Shown here one piece after another: positions 46,105-54,710 of a DNA stretch of 64,000 bases. Position numbers and translations under genes: made by a program. Numbering within the stretch: position 1 is the first letter of the stretch; each line of letters begins with the position of its first letter. Below the pieces are notes generated by a model, which did no database searches, was not told where the DNA came from, and worked only from the letters and a program-made list of their open reading frames with translations. The stretch lies in the NCBI GenBank assembly GCA_023229645.1, contig JALNYU010000002.1, forward strand, positions 124,001 through 188,000, given 5' to 3'. Origin of the DNA: Nevskia sp. Lineage in GTDB: Bacteria; Pseudomonadota; Gammaproteobacteria; Nevskiales; Nevskiaceae.

Positions 46105-46125
46105 GATACGGCGACGTACCGTATC
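46105..46125. promoter_or_regulatory. Perfect inverted repeat at the promoter, candidate operator
   Basis: GATACGG (46105-46111) and CCGTATC (46119-46125) are perfect 7-base arms with a 7-base spacer. The site is just downstream of the candidate -10 element, near where transcription would begin. A regulator bound here would block initiation. The PucR-family protein encoded directly upstream is the obvious candidate, but no other copy of the site is seen in the locus. Confidence 0.5.
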
Positions 46126-46134
46126 GCTAAAAAA

Positions 46135-46162
46135 CGCGGTTACTGACACTCGGTAAACCGCG
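46135..46162 (+). other. Leader RNA hairpin 1
   Basis: CGCGGTT (46135-46141) pairs with AACCGCG (46156-46162) around a 14-base loop. It lies in the untranslated leader of the acyl-CoA synthetase operon, between the candidate operator and a small leader reading frame. Confidence 0.4.
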
Positions 46163-46189
46163 CCAGCAAATGAATGGTGTCGGAGGAAT

Positions 46190-46246
46190 ATGAGCAGCAT
46201 ACGGGTCAAATCTAGGCCGATGGCTTTGGTGCGCCAGACCGCCTAA
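46190..46246 (+). CDS. Possible 18-residue leader peptide upstream of the acyl-CoA synthetase
   Basis: A near-ideal ribosome-binding site (CGGAGGAAT) stands directly before an ATG opening an 18-codon frame, MSSIRVKSRPMALVRQTA, that ends TAA. The frame ends 8 bases before a palindromic hairpin and 109 bases before the synthetase start. Ribosome position on this frame could influence the hairpin downstream, as in attenuators. It has three Arg codons but no run of one amino acid, so classical amino-acid attenuation is not evident. Confidence 0.4.
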   Translation: MSSIRVKSRPMALVRQTA

Positions 46247-46254
46247 TAACGCAG

Positions 46255-46290
46255 TTCGCCGAATTCGGCGAAACCGTTTCCTCTTTTTTC
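46255..46290 (+). terminator. Palindromic hairpin with distal T-run (attenuator-like)
   Basis: TTCGCCGAATTCGGCGAA (46255-46272) is a perfect 18-base palindrome able to form a 7-base stem. A T-rich run CCTCTTTTTTC follows about 8 bases later. The gap between stem and T-run is longer than in a canonical terminator, so it may be a weak or conditional terminator. It lies between the leader frame and the acyl-CoA synthetase gene. Confidence 0.4.
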
Positions 46291-46355
46291 AGTAGACATC
46301 AGTGGCGCTCGACGCCGGCTGCAGGTCCCGCTTTACCCATCGAATGAAGAACTCA

Positions 46356-47993
46356 ATGACGAGCCCATACGAACGCGATCTCGATAAGCACAGCGGTAAT
46401 TACACGCCGCTAACGCCGGTGACCTACATGGCCTGGGCCGCGGAGGTCTATCCGAACCGTACGGCGGTTATTCATGGTGCGCGTCGCTATACCTGGGCCG
46501 AAAGCTACGCGCGCGCGCGTCGCCTCGCGTCGGCGATTAAAAAGCTAGGCTTGGCGCCGGGGGAAACGGTTGCGGCGATGTTGTCGAACACCCCGGAAAT
46601 GTTGGAGCTTCATTTCGGCGTTCCGATGACGCAATCAGTGCTGAATACACTGAATGTTCGGCTCGACGCCGACGCCATCGCGTTTATGCTGAACCATTCG
46701 GAAACCAAGCTACTGATCACCGACCGGGAATTTTCGGCAACCGTACAAAAGGCGCTGAGCAAGGTTTTACATCGGCCGATCATCATTGATGTCGATGATC
46801 CGGAGTACGTTGGCGCCGGTGAGCGGATCGGGCAGATCGAGTACGAAGCGTTCCTCGCCAGTGGCGATCCAGACTATGCCTGGCAGCCGCCTGAAGACGA
46901 GTGGCAGGCAATTTCCTTGAATTACACCTCGGGCACAACCGGCGATCCGAAAGGTGTTGTTTACCACTATCGGGGTGCCTATCTCAACGCGCTTAACAAC
47001 GTTGTGGTGTGGGGCATGCAGCGGCACGCGGTGTATCTGTGGACGCTGCCGATGTTTCACTGTAACGGCTGGTGCTTCCCGTGGACGGTTGCGGTTGTCG
47101 CTGGCACCCACGTTTGCTTGCGGCGCGTTGATGCCAAGCAAATCCTCGACAGCATCCGTGAACACGGCGTCACACATTACTGCGGCGCGCCGATTGTGCA
47201 CTCGATGCTGATCAACGCTCCGGCCGAATGGAAGGAAGGCATTGAGCACAAGGTGAATGCGATGGTCGCCGCCGCAGCACCGCCGGCGGCGATGATCGAA
47301 GGCATGGACCGCATGGGTTTTGAGCTGATCCACGTCTACGGCTTAACCGAGGTTTATGGCCCTGCTTCGGCTTGTGCCAAGCACCGCGAATGGCAGCAGT
47401 TGGAAATCTCCGAGCGTACCGAACGCAATGGCCGCCAGGGCGTACGCAATCCGCTGCAAGAAGCGATCACCGTGCTAAACCCGGAAACAATGCAGCCCGT
47501 GCCATGGGATGGCTTGACCATCGGCGAAATCATGTTCCGCGGCAACATCACGATGAAAGGCTACCTGAAGAATCCGAAGGCAACTGCGGACGCGTTTTCT
47601 GGCGGTTGGTTCCACACAGGTGACTTGGCTGTCATGCAACCTGATGGGTATGTCAAGATACGGGATCGCTCGAAGGACATCATCATTTCTGGCGGCGAAA
47701 ATATTTCGTCGTTGGAGGTAGAGGACGCGATTTACCGCCACCCAGCGGTCTTGGCTTGCGCTGTCGTTGCCAAGCCTGACGACCGCTGGGGCGAGACCCC
47801 TTGCGCGTTTATCGAGATCAAACCGGATACGGACGTTACGGAAACTCAGATTATTGAGCACTGTAGAAAACACCTAGCCCATTTCAAGGCGCCGCGCAGC
47901 GTTATCTTCGGCGCACTTCCGAAGACGTCGACCGGCAAAATCCAAAAATTCCTGCTTCGCCAGAAAGTGCAGTCGGCGAGCAGCATCGGCTGA
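46356..47993 (+). CDS. AMP-forming acyl-CoA synthetase
   Basis: The enzyme activates a carboxylic acid to its CoA thioester with ATP. The protein has the AMP-binding P-loop-like YTSGTTGDPKG, the middle VYGLTEVYGP motif, the hinge GWFHTGDLAVMQPDGY...KIRDRSKDIIISGGENIS, and the C-terminal Lys motif LPKTSTGKIQKF. It belongs to the medium-chain/AcsA-like branch whose members start near PYERDLDKHSGNYTPLTP. I take the ATG at 46356, which has GAAGAA upstream; 46344 and 46302 are in-frame alternatives. It is the first gene of an operon with a Liv-type ABC importer. In this locus the substrate is most simply 3-hydroxybutyrate, which is inference. Confidence 0.9.
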   Translation: MTSPYERDLDKHSGNYTPLTPVTYMAWAAEVYPNRTAVIHGARRYTWAESYARARRLASAIKKLGLAPGETVAAMLSNTPEMLELHFGVPMTQSVLNTLNVRLDADAIAFMLNHSETKLLITDREFSATVQKALSKVLHRPIIIDVDDPEYVGAGERIGQIEYEAFLASGDPDYAWQPPEDEWQAISLNYTSGTTGDPKGVVYHYRGAYLNALNNVVVWGMQRHAVYLWTLPMFHCNGWCFPWTVAVVAGTHVCLRRVDAKQILDSIREHGVTHYCGAPIVHSMLINAPAEWKEGIEHKVNAMVAAAAPPAAMIEGMDRMGFELIHVYGLTEVYGPASACAKHREWQQLEISERTERNGRQGVRNPLQEAITVLNPETMQPVPWDGLTIGEIMFRGNITMKGYLKNPKATADAFSGGWFHTGDLAVMQPDGYVKIRDRSKDIIISGGENISSLEVEDAIYRHPAVLACAVVAKPDDRWGETPCAFIEIKPDTDVTETQIIEHCRKHLAHFKAPRSVIFGALPKTSTGKIQKFLLRQKVQSASSIG

Positions 47994-47999
47994 GCAGAC

Positions 48000-48773
48000 G
48001 TGAATACCGAACATATCCTCGAAACGCGGCAACTCGGCAAGGACTTCAAAGGTTTCACCGCGGTTAGCGGTGTTGATCTGCAGATTCGCCGCGGACATAT
48101 CCATGCACTGATCGGTCCGAATGGCGCCGGCAAGACCACGGTGTTTAATTTGCTGACCAAATTCCTGCGTCCGACCACCGGCCAGATTTTCTTCAACAGC
48201 ACCGACATCACGTCGGAGAAGCCGGCCCAGACTGCACGCCGCGGCGTGATTCGCTCGTTTCAGATTTCTTCGGTATTCCCGCACCTGACTACGCTCGACA
48301 ACGTTCGCATCGCGCTGCAGCGGCCGCTGGGAACCTCCTACTACTTCTGGCGCTCGCAAAACAGCTTGAATCAGCTGAATGCCCGTGCGATGGAATTGTT
48401 GGAGTTGGTGGATCTGGCTTTGTTTGCCAACAAGGCCGCAGTCGAGCTGCCGTATGGGCGCAAGCGGGCGCTGGAATTGGCGACGACACTCGCGTTGGAG
48501 CCCGAGCTGATGTTGCTCGACGAACCGACGCAGGGTATGGGCCACGAAGACGTTGACCGGGTGACGGCGCTGATCAAAAAAGTGGCGCAAAACCGGACCG
48601 TGCTGATGGTCGAGCACAACATGAAAGTGGTATCGCAGATCGCAGATCGACTGACCGTTTTGCAGCGTGGCCGCATCATCGCCGAAGGCCCGTATGCCGA
48701 AGTTTCGAGCAACCCGCAGGTGATCGAAGCCTATATGGGCACGGTCGACACCGAGCTGCAGGGAGCGCATTGA
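48000..48773 (+). CDS. livG: Branched-chain-type ABC importer ATPase, LivG family
   Basis: The 257-residue ATPase has Walker A GPNGAGKTT, the signature in the variant form LPYGRKRALELA, Walker B LMLLDEPTQGM and an H-loop MVEHNM. This signature form is usual in the LivG subgroup that transports organic acids and amides. It begins with GTG 6 bases after the synthetase stop and overlaps the second ATPase by one base (TGATG). It pairs with LivF on the cytoplasmic side of the LivH/LivM permease. Confidence 0.92.
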   Translation: MNTEHILETRQLGKDFKGFTAVSGVDLQIRRGHIHALIGPNGAGKTTVFNLLTKFLRPTTGQIFFNSTDITSEKPAQTARRGVIRSFQISSVFPHLTTLDNVRIALQRPLGTSYYFWRSQNSLNQLNARAMELLELVDLALFANKAAVELPYGRKRALELATTLALEPELMLLDEPTQGMGHEDVDRVTALIKKVAQNRTVLMVEHNMKVVSQIADRLTVLQRGRIIAEGPYAEVSSNPQVIEAYMGTVDTELQGAH

Positions 48774-49477
48774 TGACTGCCGAACTGCTAAGCCTGACCG
48801 ATGTGCACGCCTACTACGGCGAGTCGCACATCCTGCACGGGGTTGATCTCAGCGTAAAGAAAGGCGAGGTCGTGGCGCTGCTCGGCCGTAACGGCTCCGG
48901 CCGAACAACGCTGCTGAAGTCGATCATGGGTTTGGTCGACAAGCGCAAAGGCTCAATCCGTATCGGCGGCCAGGAGTCTGCCAGTCTGCCGCCGCATCGA
49001 ATTGCTCGCATGGGGATTGGTTATTGCCCCGAAGAGCGCGGCATTTTTTCAGGTCTGAGCTGTGAAGAAAACCTGATGTTGCCGCCGATGATTAAAGAAG
49101 GCGGACTTTCGGTCGCTGAGTTGTATGAGATTTTTCCGAACATTAAAGAACGACGTGCCAGTCCAGGCACGCGGCTTTCAGGGGGCGAGCAGCAGATGCT
49201 TGCACTAGCCCGAATCATGCGCAGCGGCGCACACCTGCTGTTGCTCGATGAAATATCCGAAGGCTTGGCGCCGGTGATCGTGCAGGCGCTGGGACGGACG
49301 ATCCGTCTGCTGCGAGAGAAGGGCTACACGATTCTGATGGTCGAGCAAAATTTCCGGTTTGCGGCACCGCTGGCGGATCAGTTCCATATCGTGGAGCACG
49401 GGCGCATCGTCAGCAGTTTTGCAGCGGCCGAATTGTCCTCACACATGGGTCTGCTGCACGAATATCTCGGCGTGTGA
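48773..49477 (+). CDS. livF: Branched-chain-type ABC importer ATPase, LivF family
   Basis: The 234-residue ATPase has the signature LSGGEQQMLALARIM, Walker B LLLLDEISEGLAP and H-loop LMVEQNF. Its Walker A reads GRNGSGRTT, so the invariant Lys is replaced by Arg (residue 43). Arg is known to me in some LivF proteins, and LivG carries an intact Lys, so ATP hydrolysis may rest mainly on one site. The ATG overlaps the livG stop. The E after LLD (LLDEI) is present. Confidence 0.92.
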   Translation: MTAELLSLTDVHAYYGESHILHGVDLSVKKGEVVALLGRNGSGRTTLLKSIMGLVDKRKGSIRIGGQESASLPPHRIARMGIGYCPEERGIFSGLSCEENLMLPPMIKEGGLSVAELYEIFPNIKERRASPGTRLSGGEQQMLALARIMRSGAHLLLLDEISEGLAPVIVQALGRTIRLLREKGYTILMVEQNFRFAAPLADQFHIVEHGRIVSSFAAAELSSHMGLLHEYLGV

Positions 49478-49516
49478 GTTTGAGCGGTTCTATTACAAGT
49501 AATAAAGAGGTAGGAC

Positions 49517-50755
49517 ATGAAACAGGCGAATAAGATGAAGTTGAGTCTCGTTGCCGGGCTGTTGCTCTCGGGTATTTCAGGTTTTGCGGCGGCTGCTGAC
49601 AAAGACGCGGGCGGTATTTCGGACGGAGCGGTCAAGATTGGCGTGTTGACTGACATGTCCGGCCTTTATGCCGATCTTGGCGGCCGCGGTTCGGTTGAAG
49701 CAGCGAAGATGGCGGTTGAGGATTTTGGCGGCAAGGTACTGGGTAAGCCGATCGAAGTGTTATCCGCTGATCACCAGAACAAAGCCGATATCGGCGCCAA
49801 TATCGCGCGTGAATGGTACGACCGCCAAGGCGTCGACATGATCACCGATGCCATGAACTCGGCCGTGGCGCTTGCCACTGCGAAGCTGACCGCCGAAAAG
49901 AAACGTATTTTGATTGCTAACGGCGCTGGCAGCACCAAGCTAACCAATGAAGAGTGCACGCCGTATACCGTTCACTACGCCTACGACACCTACGCAATGG
50001 CGAAGGGCACCGCTGGCACCGTCGCCAAACAGGGCGGGAAGTCGTGGTATTTCTTGACCGCCGACTATGCGTTCGGCCAGTCGTTGCAGGCCGATGCGGC
50101 TAAAGCCGTAAAAGCCGCTGGTGGTGAAGTGTTAGGCGAAGTCAAACACCCGCTGAACGCCGCCGATTTCTCCTCGTTCATCCTGCAAGCGCAAGCTTCT
50201 AAAGCCAAGGTCGTTGGCCTCGCCGACGCCGGCGGTGACATCGTCAATGCCATCAAAGCAGCGAATGAATTTGGCCTGACCAAAGATCAAACCCTGGCCG
50301 GCTTGTTGGTCATGATCACCGACGTCAACAGCCTTGGTTTGCCGACGGCGCAAGGTCTGTTGCTGACTGAAGGCTGGTACTGGGATCTGAATGACGAGAC
50401 GCGCAAGTTCGGCAAACGCTTTTTCGAAAAAATGAAGAAGATGCCGACGATGGTTCAAGCCGGTGTCTATTCGGCGACGACGACCTACCTGAAAGCCATT
50501 CAGGCCGCCGGTACCGATAACGCCGATGCCGTCATGGCCGAAATGAAGAAAACCAAAATCAACGACATGTTCGCCAAGAACGGCCACGTCCGTCAGGACG
50601 GCCGCATGGTGCACGACATGTATTTGATGCAGGTCAAAAAGCCAGCTGAATCGAAGTATCCGTGGGACTACTACAACGTCAAAGCGACCATCCCGGGCGA
50701 CGAAGCGTATCAGCCGATGTCGGAATCGCGCTGCGCATTTGCTAAGAAGTCTTGA
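49517..50755 (+). CDS. Periplasmic substrate-binding protein of the Liv-type importer
   Basis: The 412-residue precursor has a Sec signal peptide (MKLSLVAGLLLSGISGFAAA). The mature protein is a type I periplasmic binding protein: VKIGVLTDMSGLYADLGGRGSVEAAKMAVEDF, then NGAGSTKLTNEECTPYTVHYAYDT and YFLTADYAFGQSLQADAAKAVKAAGGEVLG. This subgroup often binds aromatic or short organic acids rather than branched-chain amino acids. It lies inside the operon with AMP synthetase, livGF and livHM. The ligand in this locus is proposed to be 3-hydroxybutyrate or its oligomers. A strong hairpin follows the gene. Confidence 0.9.
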   Translation: MKQANKMKLSLVAGLLLSGISGFAAAADKDAGGISDGAVKIGVLTDMSGLYADLGGRGSVEAAKMAVEDFGGKVLGKPIEVLSADHQNKADIGANIAREWYDRQGVDMITDAMNSAVALATAKLTAEKKRILIANGAGSTKLTNEECTPYTVHYAYDTYAMAKGTAGTVAKQGGKSWYFLTADYAFGQSLQADAAKAVKAAGGEVLGEVKHPLNAADFSSFILQAQASKAKVVGLADAGGDIVNAIKAANEFGLTKDQTLAGLLVMITDVNSLGLPTAQGLLLTEGWYWDLNDETRKFGKRFFEKMKKMPTMVQAGVYSATTTYLKAIQAAGTDNADAVMAEMKKTKINDMFAKNGHVRQDGRMVHDMYLMQVKKPAESKYPWDYYNVKATIPGDEAYQPMSESRCAFAKKS

Positions 50756-50764
50756 TTAACCGCC

Positions 50765-50793
50765 CTGCCGTCGGCCGGTAAAGCCGACGGCAG
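50765..50793 (+). terminator. Strong hairpin between the binding protein and permease genes
   Basis: CTGCCGTCGGC (50765-50775) and GCCGACGGCAG (50783-50793) form a perfect 11-base stem with a 7-base loop. It is followed by CCTTTAAG, a poor T-run. It probably protects the upstream mRNA and partly terminates, giving more binding protein than permease, a usual need of ABC importers. Confidence 0.6.
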
Positions 50794-50826
50794 CCTTTAA
50801 GTAACAACGCGCACGGCTCGCTCCCC

Positions 50827-51714
50827 ATGACGGACATATTTGGCATTCCCCTACAAGCATTTTTGGGCCAGCTGGCGCTGGGCTTGGTCAATGGGTCTTT
50901 TTACGCGGTACTTTCACTTGGGCTCGCCGTTATTTTCGGCTTGCTAAATCTAATTAATTTCGCGCATGGCGCGATCTATATGCTCGGCGCCTTCCTCGCG
51001 TGGATGGGGCTGACCTGGCTCGGTGTGAACTATTGGTGGAGTTTACTGCTCGTGCCGCTGGTAACCGCGGGCGCAGGAATGATATTGGAGCGATCGCTAT
51101 TACGGCGCCTCTACGGCCTTGATCCGCTCTACGGTCTGCTGCTGACGTTCGGATTAGCGCTCATTATCGAAGGTCTATTTCGGCAAATGTTCGGTGTGTC
51201 TGGGCAGCCGTATCCGGTTCCCGATGCGCTGCGCGGTGCTACAAACCTCGGATTCATGTTGTTGCCGACCTATCGCCTGTGGGTGGTTGCGGCGTCGCTT
51301 GTTGTTTGCGCCAGCACCTGGTTCGTTATCGAACGCACGTCACTCGGTGCCTTGCTCAGAGCGGCAACTGAGAATCCAAAATTGGTTCAAGCGTTCGGCG
51401 TCAACGTGCCGCTAATGATCATGTTGACGTTCGGCTTTGGGGTCGGACTCGCCGGATTCGCCGGTGTCCTGGCGGCGCCAGCAACACAGGTGAGTCCGCT
51501 GATGGGATCTCATCTGATCATTACGGTATTCGCAGTCGTCGTCATCGGTGGCATGGGCTCAATCCTCGGCTCGGTGCTAACGGGCCTTGGTCTTGGCCTC
51601 GTCGAAGGCTTGGCTAAAGTGTTCTACGCACCAGCCTCGTCCACTGTTGTTTTCGTCATCATGGCTCTGGTGTTGATTGTGCGCCCGGCCGGCTTATTTG
51701 GGCGTGACAAATGA
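50827..51714 (+). CDS. livH: Branched-chain-type ABC importer permease, LivH family
   Basis: The 295-residue inner-membrane permease begins QLALGLVNGSFYAVLSLGLAVIFGLLNLINFAHGAIYMLGAF, the standard LivH opening, and has eight or so hydrophobic segments. The cytoplasmic coupling region is RTSLGALLRAATENPKLVQAFGVN. It forms the channel with LivM, whose gene overlaps by 4 bases. Confidence 0.92.
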   Translation: MTDIFGIPLQAFLGQLALGLVNGSFYAVLSLGLAVIFGLLNLINFAHGAIYMLGAFLAWMGLTWLGVNYWWSLLLVPLVTAGAGMILERSLLRRLYGLDPLYGLLLTFGLALIIEGLFRQMFGVSGQPYPVPDALRGATNLGFMLLPTYRLWVVAASLVVCASTWFVIERTSLGALLRAATENPKLVQAFGVNVPLMIMLTFGFGVGLAGFAGVLAAPATQVSPLMGSHLIITVFAVVVIGGMGSILGSVLTGLGLGLVEGLAKVFYAPASSTVVFVIMALVLIVRPAGLFGRDK

Positions 51715-52649
51715 AAAATCGCATGCCGATTGTCTTATTGGTGCTCGCCGTCCTCGGCTGCCTAGCGCCATTGGCGGGGCTCTATCCAGTCTTCTTAATG
51801 AAGGGCCTGTGCTTCGCGCTTTTTGCCTGTGCCTTCAATTTATTGATCGGCTACACCGGGTTGTTGTCGTTCGGCCATGCGGCGTTCTTCGGTACGGCCG
51901 GCTACGTCGCTGGCCATTTTGTCAAAGTTTGGGGTTGGTCCCCGGAGCTGGGAATTATCCTCGGCGCCGCCACGTCGGCGGGGTTAGGGTGGTTGATTGG
52001 CGGGCTGGCGATTCGCCGCCAAGGTATCTACTTCGCGATGATCACGCTGGCGTTGTCACAGATGCTGTATTTCGTCTGCTTGCAGGTGCCTGTTACCGGT
52101 GCCGAAGATGGAATGCAGGGCATCCCGCGCGGGCACCTGTTTGGGTTCATCGATCTCAGCAGTGATCTAACCCTGTACTACGTCGTGCTGGCGATCTTCC
52201 TGGCTGGTTATGGACTGCTACAACGCGTCGTCAATTCGCCGTTTGGACAGGTGTTGAAAGCCATTCGTGAAAACGAATCTCGCGTGCTCTCGCTCGGCTA
52301 CGACGTTGACCGTCACAAGCTTCTCGCCTTCGTGTTGTCGGCGGGGCTCGCTGGCGTTGCCGGCGCAACGAAAACGATTGTCCTCGGCTTTGAAACGCTA
52401 ACTGACGTGTCTTGGGAGATGTCTGGCGAGGTCGTTCTGATGACGCTGGTCGGCGGCATGGGCACGTTGCTAGGCCCGGTGGTTGGCGCCTTCGTCATCG
52501 TGTCTCTACAAAATTATCTTGCCGATAAAGTCGGGGCCTGGGTACAGGTCATTATCGGCAGTGCGTTTGTCCTCTGTGTGTTGGCGCTGCGCAAAGGCAT
52601 TGTTGGAACAATTGCCGCGCGCCTGCAGCCAAAAGCAATAAACGCTTAA
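51711..52649 (+). CDS. livM: Branched-chain-type ABC importer permease, LivM family
   Basis: The 312-residue permease has the LivM opening KGLCFALFACAFNLLIGYTGLLSFGHAAFFGTAGYVAGH. Its coupling segment is VVNSPFGQVLKAIRENESRVLSLGYDVDRHKLLAFVLS, and it has a run of hydrophobic helices. It starts inside livH (ATGA overlap) and is the last gene of the importer operon. Repeat copy C begins 9 bases after its stop and separates this operon from the porin operon. Confidence 0.92.
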   Translation: MKNRMPIVLLVLAVLGCLAPLAGLYPVFLMKGLCFALFACAFNLLIGYTGLLSFGHAAFFGTAGYVAGHFVKVWGWSPELGIILGAATSAGLGWLIGGLAIRRQGIYFAMITLALSQMLYFVCLQVPVTGAEDGMQGIPRGHLFGFIDLSSDLTLYYVVLAIFLAGYGLLQRVVNSPFGQVLKAIRENESRVLSLGYDVDRHKLLAFVLSAGLAGVAGATKTIVLGFETLTDVSWEMSGEVVLMTLVGGMGTLLGPVVGAFVIVSLQNYLADKVGAWVQVIIGSAFVLCVLALRKGIVGTIAARLQPKAINA

Positions 52650-52658
52650 ACGTAATAT

Positions 52659-52864
52659 TTATTGATTCGGCCACAAAATAGTTGAACGAGGTGCTACGCG
52701 GCAATTTGAGATCGCACTTTTTCGAGACGGCGTGAGTGGCCGAATTAATAATAAAATCAAATTGCTTTGTTATTGATCCGGCCATTTCTCGCTTGCTCGG
52801 AAGTGCGGCTTCCGGTTTGGCATTGCACTGTCTTTATTCAAGTACTTAATGGCCGGATCAATAA
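52659..52864 (+). repeat. MITE-like repeat, copy C (206 bp, two modules)
   Basis: It matches copy B base for base apart from a few substitutions (for example GCGGCTTCC for GCGGCATCC and GCTTGCTCGG for GCTTTCTCGG). Both modules and their inverted ends are complete. The flanks CGTAAT and ATTACG are themselves inverted, so the element may have entered a palindrome. It lies between livM and the porin gene inside the PHB locus. Confidence 0.9.
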
Positions 52865-52982
52865 TTACGATTCAAGTTTTGTACATAGTTACAATTTTAA
52901 TTGTGATTTTTACAATTGAATGCGGAGCGATGCAAAGTGAGGCTTAAGTAAATCCAGCAAAACTCCGTTATAGCGGTAGACC

Positions 52983-53005
52983 TGGTGGGAATGTGCGGCC
53001 CACCA
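52983..53005 (+). other. Hairpin in the leader of the porin gene
   Basis: TGGTGGG (52983-52989) and CCCACCA (52999-53005) form a perfect 7-base stem with a 9-base loop, about 46 bases before the porin start. It may influence message stability or initiation. No T-run follows. Confidence 0.35.
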
Positions 53006-53051
53006 TATTAGAAGCCCCACCACAGACCTTAGGCATTAGGGGGAGATAGTT

Positions 53052-54539
53052 GTGAAAAAAAATTGTGCTCAGTTTGCTGCGCTCGCAATTTCAGTAGGAA
53101 CTGCATTACCAGTTCTTGCTGAAGATATCAGTGATCAAGAACGCGCCGGCGGTTCGTCGGCGGAAGCCATTCAGCTTGCCGACAACAGTAGTCACACGGC
53201 TAGCACAACCGCTTCGGCCGCAGGGCCGGCAAAAACGGTTGACAAATCAATTCCACTTGGACCTCTAAAGCTTAGCCTCGGCGGCTTCTTCGAATTTACG
53301 GGTCTTTATCGTCAACGCAATCAGACCTCGGATTTGGCGACCAATCTGGCCGGCATTCCGTTTCCGTTTCAAGACAACTACAACATCAACGAATTCCGCC
53401 AGACCGAGCGCGATTCTCGCTTTATTGCGTTAATTCAAGGTGCTGACGGCGATACCAAACTTGACGCCTATCTCGAAACTGATTTTCTCAGTGCCGGTAT
53501 ATCGTCGAATTCGGGCGAAAGTAATAGCTATACCCCGCGCGTACGTCAGGCTTTTGTGACGGTTGCGCGGCCCGGCTATTCGATTACGGCTGGTCAGACG
53601 TGGAGTTTGGCGTCGCTGAATACCAAAGGCTTGCAGCCGCGTGATATCAAGATCCCGCCGGTATCTGAAGGGCAGTATTTCGCTGGCTTTATCTGGACTC
53701 GTGGTCCGAACCTGCGCTTTGTCGTCAATCCATCTAAATCAGTTGCATTAGGCTTGGCATTGGAAGCGCCGCAGACGCTGGTTCGAGGCACGGCGCCGAT
53801 CGGCGTCGTCGCGACTAATCCAGGCGGCGTTGTCTTGAACCCAAACGCCAACTACAGCACCGATGTCGCGCCGGATGTAATTGCCAAAGTGGCGTTCGAC
53901 CCCGGCTTTGGTCACTACGAAGTGTATAGCTTGACGCGCTTCTTCAAGGATCGGGTACCGACGGTTCCGGGCGGCAATTCGGCGCTGGTCGACAAAAAAA
54001 ATCGGACGACAGTTGGCGAAAGCATTGGTTTTGGCTTAACGTTGCCGATTATCCCGAAAGTTCTCGAGTTCAACGGCAACGCGTTGATTGGTCACGGCAA
54101 CGGCCGCTACGGCTCCGCCCAGCTTGCCGACGCCACCTACGACAGTAACGACGGCACGTTGACACCGCTGTTCCAGCGCTCATTCCTAACAGGTTTGGTT
54201 TGGCATACAACGCCGACCGTAGATTTATCGTTCTACTACGGTCAAGAAAAGCAGGATGGCGCTTACAGCCTGATTCCAGAGAACAACTCGCGTTGTGAGG
54301 TTCCCGTTTCGGCACTCGGTACGTTGCCCGCGAGCGCGGTATGCGGGGGCGTTGCTTCGGTCACCGATATCACCGGCGCTGCGTTCTGGAAGTTTTATCA
54401 CGGTTCGTTGGGAACGATGATCGCAGGTACACAGGTTGAGTATCTGACCGATAAAACCTATCGCGCCCTGAATGGTGAAACAGCGAAAACCCACGGCGTC
54501 GTCGCGTTCTTGACGCTACGTTATTTCCCATTCCAATAA
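53052..54539 (+). CDS. Outer-membrane porin-like beta-barrel protein
   Basis: The 495-residue precursor has a Sec signal (QFAALAISVGTALPVLA) and a Ser/Ala/Thr-rich spacer. A long series of alternating beta strands follows (LSLGGFFEFTGLYRQRN, DTKLDAYLETDFLSAG, YSITAGQTWSLASLN), ending in LRYFPFQ. This resembles DcaP-like/OprD-like trimeric porins for organic acids, but I cannot name the family firmly. The GTG start has GGGGGAGA upstream. It leads the operon porin - MFS - oligomer hydrolase - thiolase - reductase, so passage of 3-hydroxybutyrate or its oligomers is the likely role. Confidence 0.8.
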   Translation: MKKNCAQFAALAISVGTALPVLAEDISDQERAGGSSAEAIQLADNSSHTASTTASAAGPAKTVDKSIPLGPLKLSLGGFFEFTGLYRQRNQTSDLATNLAGIPFPFQDNYNINEFRQTERDSRFIALIQGADGDTKLDAYLETDFLSAGISSNSGESNSYTPRVRQAFVTVARPGYSITAGQTWSLASLNTKGLQPRDIKIPPVSEGQYFAGFIWTRGPNLRFVVNPSKSVALGLALEAPQTLVRGTAPIGVVATNPGGVVLNPNANYSTDVAPDVIAKVAFDPGFGHYEVYSLTRFFKDRVPTVPGGNSALVDKKNRTTVGESIGFGLTLPIIPKVLEFNGNALIGHGNGRYGSAQLADATYDSNDGTLTPLFQRSFLTGLVWHTTPTVDLSFYYGQEKQDGAYSLIPENNSRCEVPVSALGTLPASAVCGGVASVTDITGAAFWKFYHGSLGTMIAGTQVEYLTDKTYRALNGETAKTHGVVAFLTLRYFPFQ

Positions 54540-54602
54540 GCAGTTTATTTCGTTAAGCGGCATCGCTGCACAGTAGGTTCAGGGAAGCAGTAAAGAACTG
54601 GG

Positions 54603-54625
54603 GCGCGGCGCGAAAAGCGCCGCGC
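54603..54625 (+). other. GC-rich hairpin between the porin and MFS genes
   Basis: GCGCGGCGC (54603-54611) and GCGCCGCGC (54617-54625) form a perfect 9-base stem with loop GAAAA. No T-run follows, so it is more likely an mRNA stabiliser or processing site than a terminator. It would let porin mRNA outlast the distal message. Confidence 0.5.
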
Positions 54626-54710
54626 ATCTGGCACTCAATAAAAAGGTCTCTCTGCTGGCGCAATCTGCGCCGGTAAGGGAAGGCTTTGCCAAAAGCTAGG
54701 AGAATAATGC

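Noticed and set aside
47874..48770. 298-codon minus-strand frame opposite livG
   Set aside because: The plus strand has all ABC ATPase motifs; the reverse frame has none of its own.
52640..52880. Target-site duplication flanking repeat copy C
   Set aside because: CGTAAT and ATTACG at the flanks are inverted, not direct, and no direct duplication was seen at any of the four copies.
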